Shown here in pieces: positions 14,462 to 17,157 of a stretch of 17,157 nucleotides of DNA; the stretch's first letter is position 1, and every line of letters starts with the position of its first letter. This stretch comes from DASWRT01 sp036403035. Lineage in GTDB: Bacteria; Pseudomonadota; Alphaproteobacteria; ATCC43930; CGMCC-115725. A program made the position numbers and the translations under genes. The DNA is taken from the NCBI GenBank assembly GCA_036403035.1, contig DASWRT010000204.1:1-17157 (forward strand). Direction: 5' to 3'. Below the pieces are notes generated by a model, which had not been told where the DNA came from, made no database searches, and was given only the letters and a program-made list of their open reading frames with translations.

Positions 14462-17005
14462 TCACTCGTTCCGCAGCAGCGGCGCCGCCTTCGCGCCGAG
14501 CGCCCGCCACGTTCCGGCGAATCCTAGCACGATCGTCAGCGTCGTCGACAGGACGGCGGTCCCGAGCACCGCCATCGGGACGAACTCCCAGTCGGCGCGC
14601 ATCAGGCGCGTCACCACCTCGTAGGCGGCGACGGTGCCGAGCACGCCTGCAATGGCCGCCGTCACCAGCCCGAGCAGCCCGTACTCGATCAGGAAGGCGC
14701 GGGTCACGTCGCCGCGCGTCGCGCCCAGCACCTTCAGCACCACCGCGTCGTAGACCCGCCGCCGGTGCCCGGCCGCGATCGCCCCGGCCAGCACCAGCGT
14801 CCCGGCGAGGATCGCGATGCCGGCGGTGACCCGCACCGCCGTACCCACGCCGTTGAAGATCCGCGCCACCGCGTCGAGCGCGTCCTTGACGCGGATCGCC
14901 GAGACGTTCGGGAAGCGGTCGGTGACCTCGCGCTGCAACGGTCCTTCCGCGGCCGGCGTCGCATGCGCCGCCGCGATGAAGGTTTGCGGCGCATGCTCCA
15001 GCGTGCCCGGCGCGAAGATCAGGGTGAAGTTGATGCCGAGCGACGTCCAGTCGATCGCCCGCAGGTTGGCGATCGTCGCGGTGACTTCGCGGCCCAGCAC
15101 GTTGATCGTGATCGTGTCGCCGACCTTCAGCCCCATGCCGTGCGCCAGTTCGGCGTCGAACGAGACCAGCGGCGGGCCCTTGTAGTCGGCGGGCCACCAT
15201 TCGCCCTCGGCGATGTGGCTGCCGGCCGGCGGCTTCGCGGCGTAGGTGAGGCCGCGCTCGCTGCGGATCGCCCACTGCGCCTCGGGTGCGACGGGCGCCT
15301 GCTCGACCGGCACCCCGTTCAGCTTCGAGATCCGGCCGCGCAGGCTCGGCACCCGCTCGACGCCGGTGACGCCGGGAACGGCGTTGACGATCGCGTCGAA
15401 GCCGGCGACCTGATCCGGCTGGATGTCGATGAAGAAATAGGTCGGCGCGTTCTCCGGCAACCGCTCCTGGATCTGCCGCAGCAGGTTGCCGTCGATCAGC
15501 GCCACGGCGACCAGCACGGTGAGGCCGAGGCCGAGCGACAGCACGACGCTGCCGGTCGGCGCGCCCGGCCGGTGCAGGTTCGCGATCGCGAGGCGGAGCC
15601 CGGTATGGCGCGGCCGGCCGGCGTGCCGCGCCATCGCGATCACCGCCGCGGCGGCGAACCGGAAGGCAAGCAGGGCGCCGGCCGCCCCGGCGACGAACCA
15701 TGTCGCGAGGCGGCGGTCGTCGGCGCTCAGGATCGCCAGCGCCGCCAGCGCCACGGCCGTCGCGACGATCGCGGCGGCGATGGCCGGGTGCGGCCGCCCG
15801 CCGGCCTGCGGCGCCACGACGTCGCGGAACAGGCTCGCCGCCGGCACCTCGCGCGCCCGGCCGAGCGGCCAAAGCGAGAAGGCGAGGGTGACGAGCACCC
15901 CGAACGCCGCGGCGAGCGAGAGCGGCTCCGGATAGAGGCCGATCCGTGCGGCGACCGGCAGCTTGTCGGCGAAGAGCGCGTTGACCCCGATGGGCGCGGC
16001 GGCGCCGATCGCGAGCCCGACCACGATCCCGAGCGCCGCCAGCGCCAGGATCTGCGCAAGATAGACGCGGAGGATGAGGGCGCTCGGCGCACCCAGGCAC
16101 TTCAGCGTCGCGATCGTCTCCGTCTTGCCGCCGAGATAGCTCCGCACCGCGTTGCCGATCCCGACGCCGCCGACCAGAAGGGCGGTGAGCCCCACGAGCG
16201 TCAGGAACATCGCGATGCGATCGAGGAAGCGCTGCACCGACGGCGCGGCGTCGCCGAAATCGCGCACCCGCCAGCCGGCATCGGGGAAGCGCGCCTTGAG
16301 CTCGCCGATCCACGGCGCCGTGTCGCGTCCGGGCGGCGACAGCCGGATCCGGTAGATATAGCTGACCAGCGTGCCCGGCTGGATCAGCTTCGTTTCCGGG
16401 AGCGCGTCGGCGGCGATCATCACGCGCGGCCCGAGGATGAAGGCGTTGGCGAGGTCCGGCTCGCGCACGATCGTCGCGCGCACCGCGAACTCGCCCTCGC
16501 CGATGCGGATCCGGTCTCCCAGCTTGAGGCCGAGCCGGTCGAGCAGCGCCGGATCGACCGCCGCGCCCCAGGCGCCGTCGTTGCCCCGGCCGAGCGCGGC
16601 CTCGCGGTCGACGCCGTCCGGCGCGAGGCTGAGGCGGCCATAGAGCGGGTACGCGGCGTCGAGCGCCTTCAGCTCGATCAGGCTCCGCTTGCTGCCGTCG
16701 GGCGTGCGCGTCATCGCGCGCATCTCGACCGTGTCGGAGACCGCCGCCGTCCCGGGCGCCTGCGCGACGTAGTCGCGCTGCTCCGCCGTCATCGGCCGAT
16801 GGACGAGGCGCAACTCGACGTCGCCGCCGAGCAGCACGCGCGCGTCCGCCTTCAGCCCGGCGACGATCGACGCGGCGATCGAGCCGACTCCGGCGATCGT
16901 CGCGACGCCGACGACGAGGCAGGCGAGGAAGATCCGGAACCCGCGCAGCCCGCCGCGCAGCTCCCGCCCGGCCAACCGCCACGCCAGCGGCAGCGCCTGC
17001 GTCAC
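14462..17005 (-). CDS. ABC transporter permease, YbbP/FtsX-type, two FtsX domains
   Basis: An 847-residue permease. Visible parts are an N-terminal helix (about 22-46, FRIFLACLVVGVATIAGVGS), a large extracytoplasmic domain (about 50-255), a first FtsX domain (about 258-400, with LTLVGLTALLVGGVGIGNAV and KTETIATLKCLGA), further helices (about 405-510), a second extracytoplasmic domain (about 515-715), and a C-terminal FtsX domain (about 722-840, with HRRRVYDAVVLKVLGATRGD). This is the two-module layout of YbbP-like permeases, which pair with a YbbA/LolD-type ATPase and are thought to handle lipid or envelope substrates; the substrate here is unknown. The start is GTG at 17003-17005, preceded by GGAG and by an in-frame TAG just upstream. 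No ATPase gene is in the window; it could lie beyond the right edge. Confidence 0.92.
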   Translation of the reverse strand: MTQALPLAWRLAGRELRGGLRGFRIFLACLVVGVATIAGVGSIAASIVAGLKADARVLLGGDVELRLVHRPMTAEQRDYVAQAPGTAAVSDTVEMRAMTRTPDGSKRSLIELKALDAAYPLYGRLSLAPDGVDREAALGRGNDGAWGAAVDPALLDRLGLKLGDRIRIGEGEFAVRATIVREPDLANAFILGPRVMIAADALPETKLIQPGTLVSYIYRIRLSPPGRDTAPWIGELKARFPDAGWRVRDFGDAAPSVQRFLDRIAMFLTLVGLTALLVGGVGIGNAVRSYLGGKTETIATLKCLGAPSALILRVYLAQILALAALGIVVGLAIGAAAPIGVNALFADKLPVAARIGLYPEPLSLAAAFGVLVTLAFSLWPLGRAREVPAASLFRDVVAPQAGGRPHPAIAAAIVATAVALAALAILSADDRRLATWFVAGAAGALLAFRFAAAAVIAMARHAGRPRHTGLRLAIANLHRPGAPTGSVVLSLGLGLTVLVAVALIDGNLLRQIQERLPENAPTYFFIDIQPDQVAGFDAIVNAVPGVTGVERVPSLRGRISKLNGVPVEQAPVAPEAQWAIRSERGLTYAAKPPAGSHIAEGEWWPADYKGPPLVSFDAELAHGMGLKVGDTITINVLGREVTATIANLRAIDWTSLGINFTLIFAPGTLEHAPQTFIAAAHATPAAEGPLQREVTDRFPNVSAIRVKDALDAVARIFNGVGTAVRVTAGIAILAGTLVLAGAIAAGHRRRVYDAVVLKVLGATRGDVTRAFLIEYGLLGLVTAAIAGVLGTVAAYEVVTRLMRADWEFVPMAVLGTAVLSTTLTIVLGFAGTWRALGAKAAPLLRNE

Positions 17006-17157
17006 GGCCGTAGCTCCGGCCTAGAATAAGGAAAAAGGGGACCTTGAATCGGGGATCGGGGAGATGGTTGGAAATCGGGGGGATAAGAGAGAACAGTAAA
17101 CCTCGCAACCGCGGAGGAAAGGGAGAAACGTAGAGGTCCGCAGATGGTTGATGCTTT
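17002..17157 (-). other. AT-richer right-edge tail with an open frame ending at the permease start
   Basis: This stretch is clearly poorer in GC than the rest. On the minus strand a frame is open from the right edge for 51 codons and closes with TGA at 17002-17004, overlapping the permease GTG as GTGA. Its residues (Ser/Pro/Phe-rich) do not resemble the end of an ABC ATPase. The DNA also holds three ATCGGGG copies (17048-17054, 17055-17061, 17074-17080), the 9-mer AGATGGTTG twice (17062-17070, 17142-17150) and CCGCGGAGG-like purine-rich text that recalls dispersed intergenic repeats. It is either a degraded repeat or the 3' end of an upstream gene; the sequence does not settle which. Confidence 0.4.

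Noticed and set aside
14765..17029. 754-codon plus-strand open frame opposite the permease
   Set aside because: Composition (Arg, Asp, Gly, His rich, no domains) marks it as antisense shadow; the minus-strand frame is an intact two-module FtsX permease.
14376..17108. 910-codon minus-strand open frame overlapping the permease in another frame
   Set aside because: Arg/Gly/Ala-rich shadow with no membrane segments or motifs, extending across the permease stop.

Overview
The window is GC-rich chromosomal DNA. Its gene content is typical of an alphaproteobacterium: a purH / heparinase II-III / rpe / rsmB cluster beside a DUF1674 (SDHAF4-like) gene, a DUF2892 protein with the ESFPASDPP tail, and a Bax-inhibitor-1 protein. 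A Rhodospirillales-like soil or environmental lineage would fit, but this is inferred from gene content and composition, not from a search. I find no phage, transposase, CRISPR array, tRNA or rRNA. No gene-free stretch exceeds about 210 bases. The window is mostly housekeeping DNA, with two odd AT-richer intergenic patches.

Layout. 1-592 (minus): incomplete gene for an alpha-helical, TPR-like, regulator-type protein that runs off the left edge. 689-1465 (plus): DUF899 thioredoxin-like protein, divergent from it. 1507-1644: a long, perfect, palindromic repeat between convergent genes. 1649-3313 (minus): AMP-forming acyl-CoA synthetase. 3480-4619 (plus): secreted NHL beta-propeller protein. 4656-11224 (minus): a five-gene cluster, transcribed rsmB, rpe, heparinase II/III-like, WecA/WbpL-type sugar-phosphate transferase, purH. 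11431-11658 (plus): DUF1674 protein, divergent from rsmB. 11720-12124 (minus): DUF2892 membrane protein. 12234-13175 (minus): SpoU/TrmH RNA methyltransferase. 13257-13979 (minus): Bax-inhibitor-1 membrane protein with a clear terminator. 14080-14448 and 14462-17005 (minus): a small exported protein and a large YbbP/FtsX-type ABC permease. 17002-17157: AT-richer tail with an open frame that touches the permease start.

How the genes relate. The rsmB-to-purH cluster mixes rRNA modification, the pentose phosphate pathway, polysaccharide handling and purine synthesis. Gene spacing is tight from rpe to the sugar-phosphate transferase (4-base GTGA overlap, then 16 bases). The sugar-phosphate transferase next to the heparinase-like gene hints at a surface or exported glycan, but no function is proven. 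The permease and the small exported protein behind it probably share an mRNA; the permease's ATPase partner is not visible and may lie beyond the right edge.

I see no convincing new defence or mobile system. The items most worth a second look are the 35-bp-arm palindrome at 1507-1644, the sugar-phosphate transferase inside the rsmB-purH cluster, and the right-edge tail.
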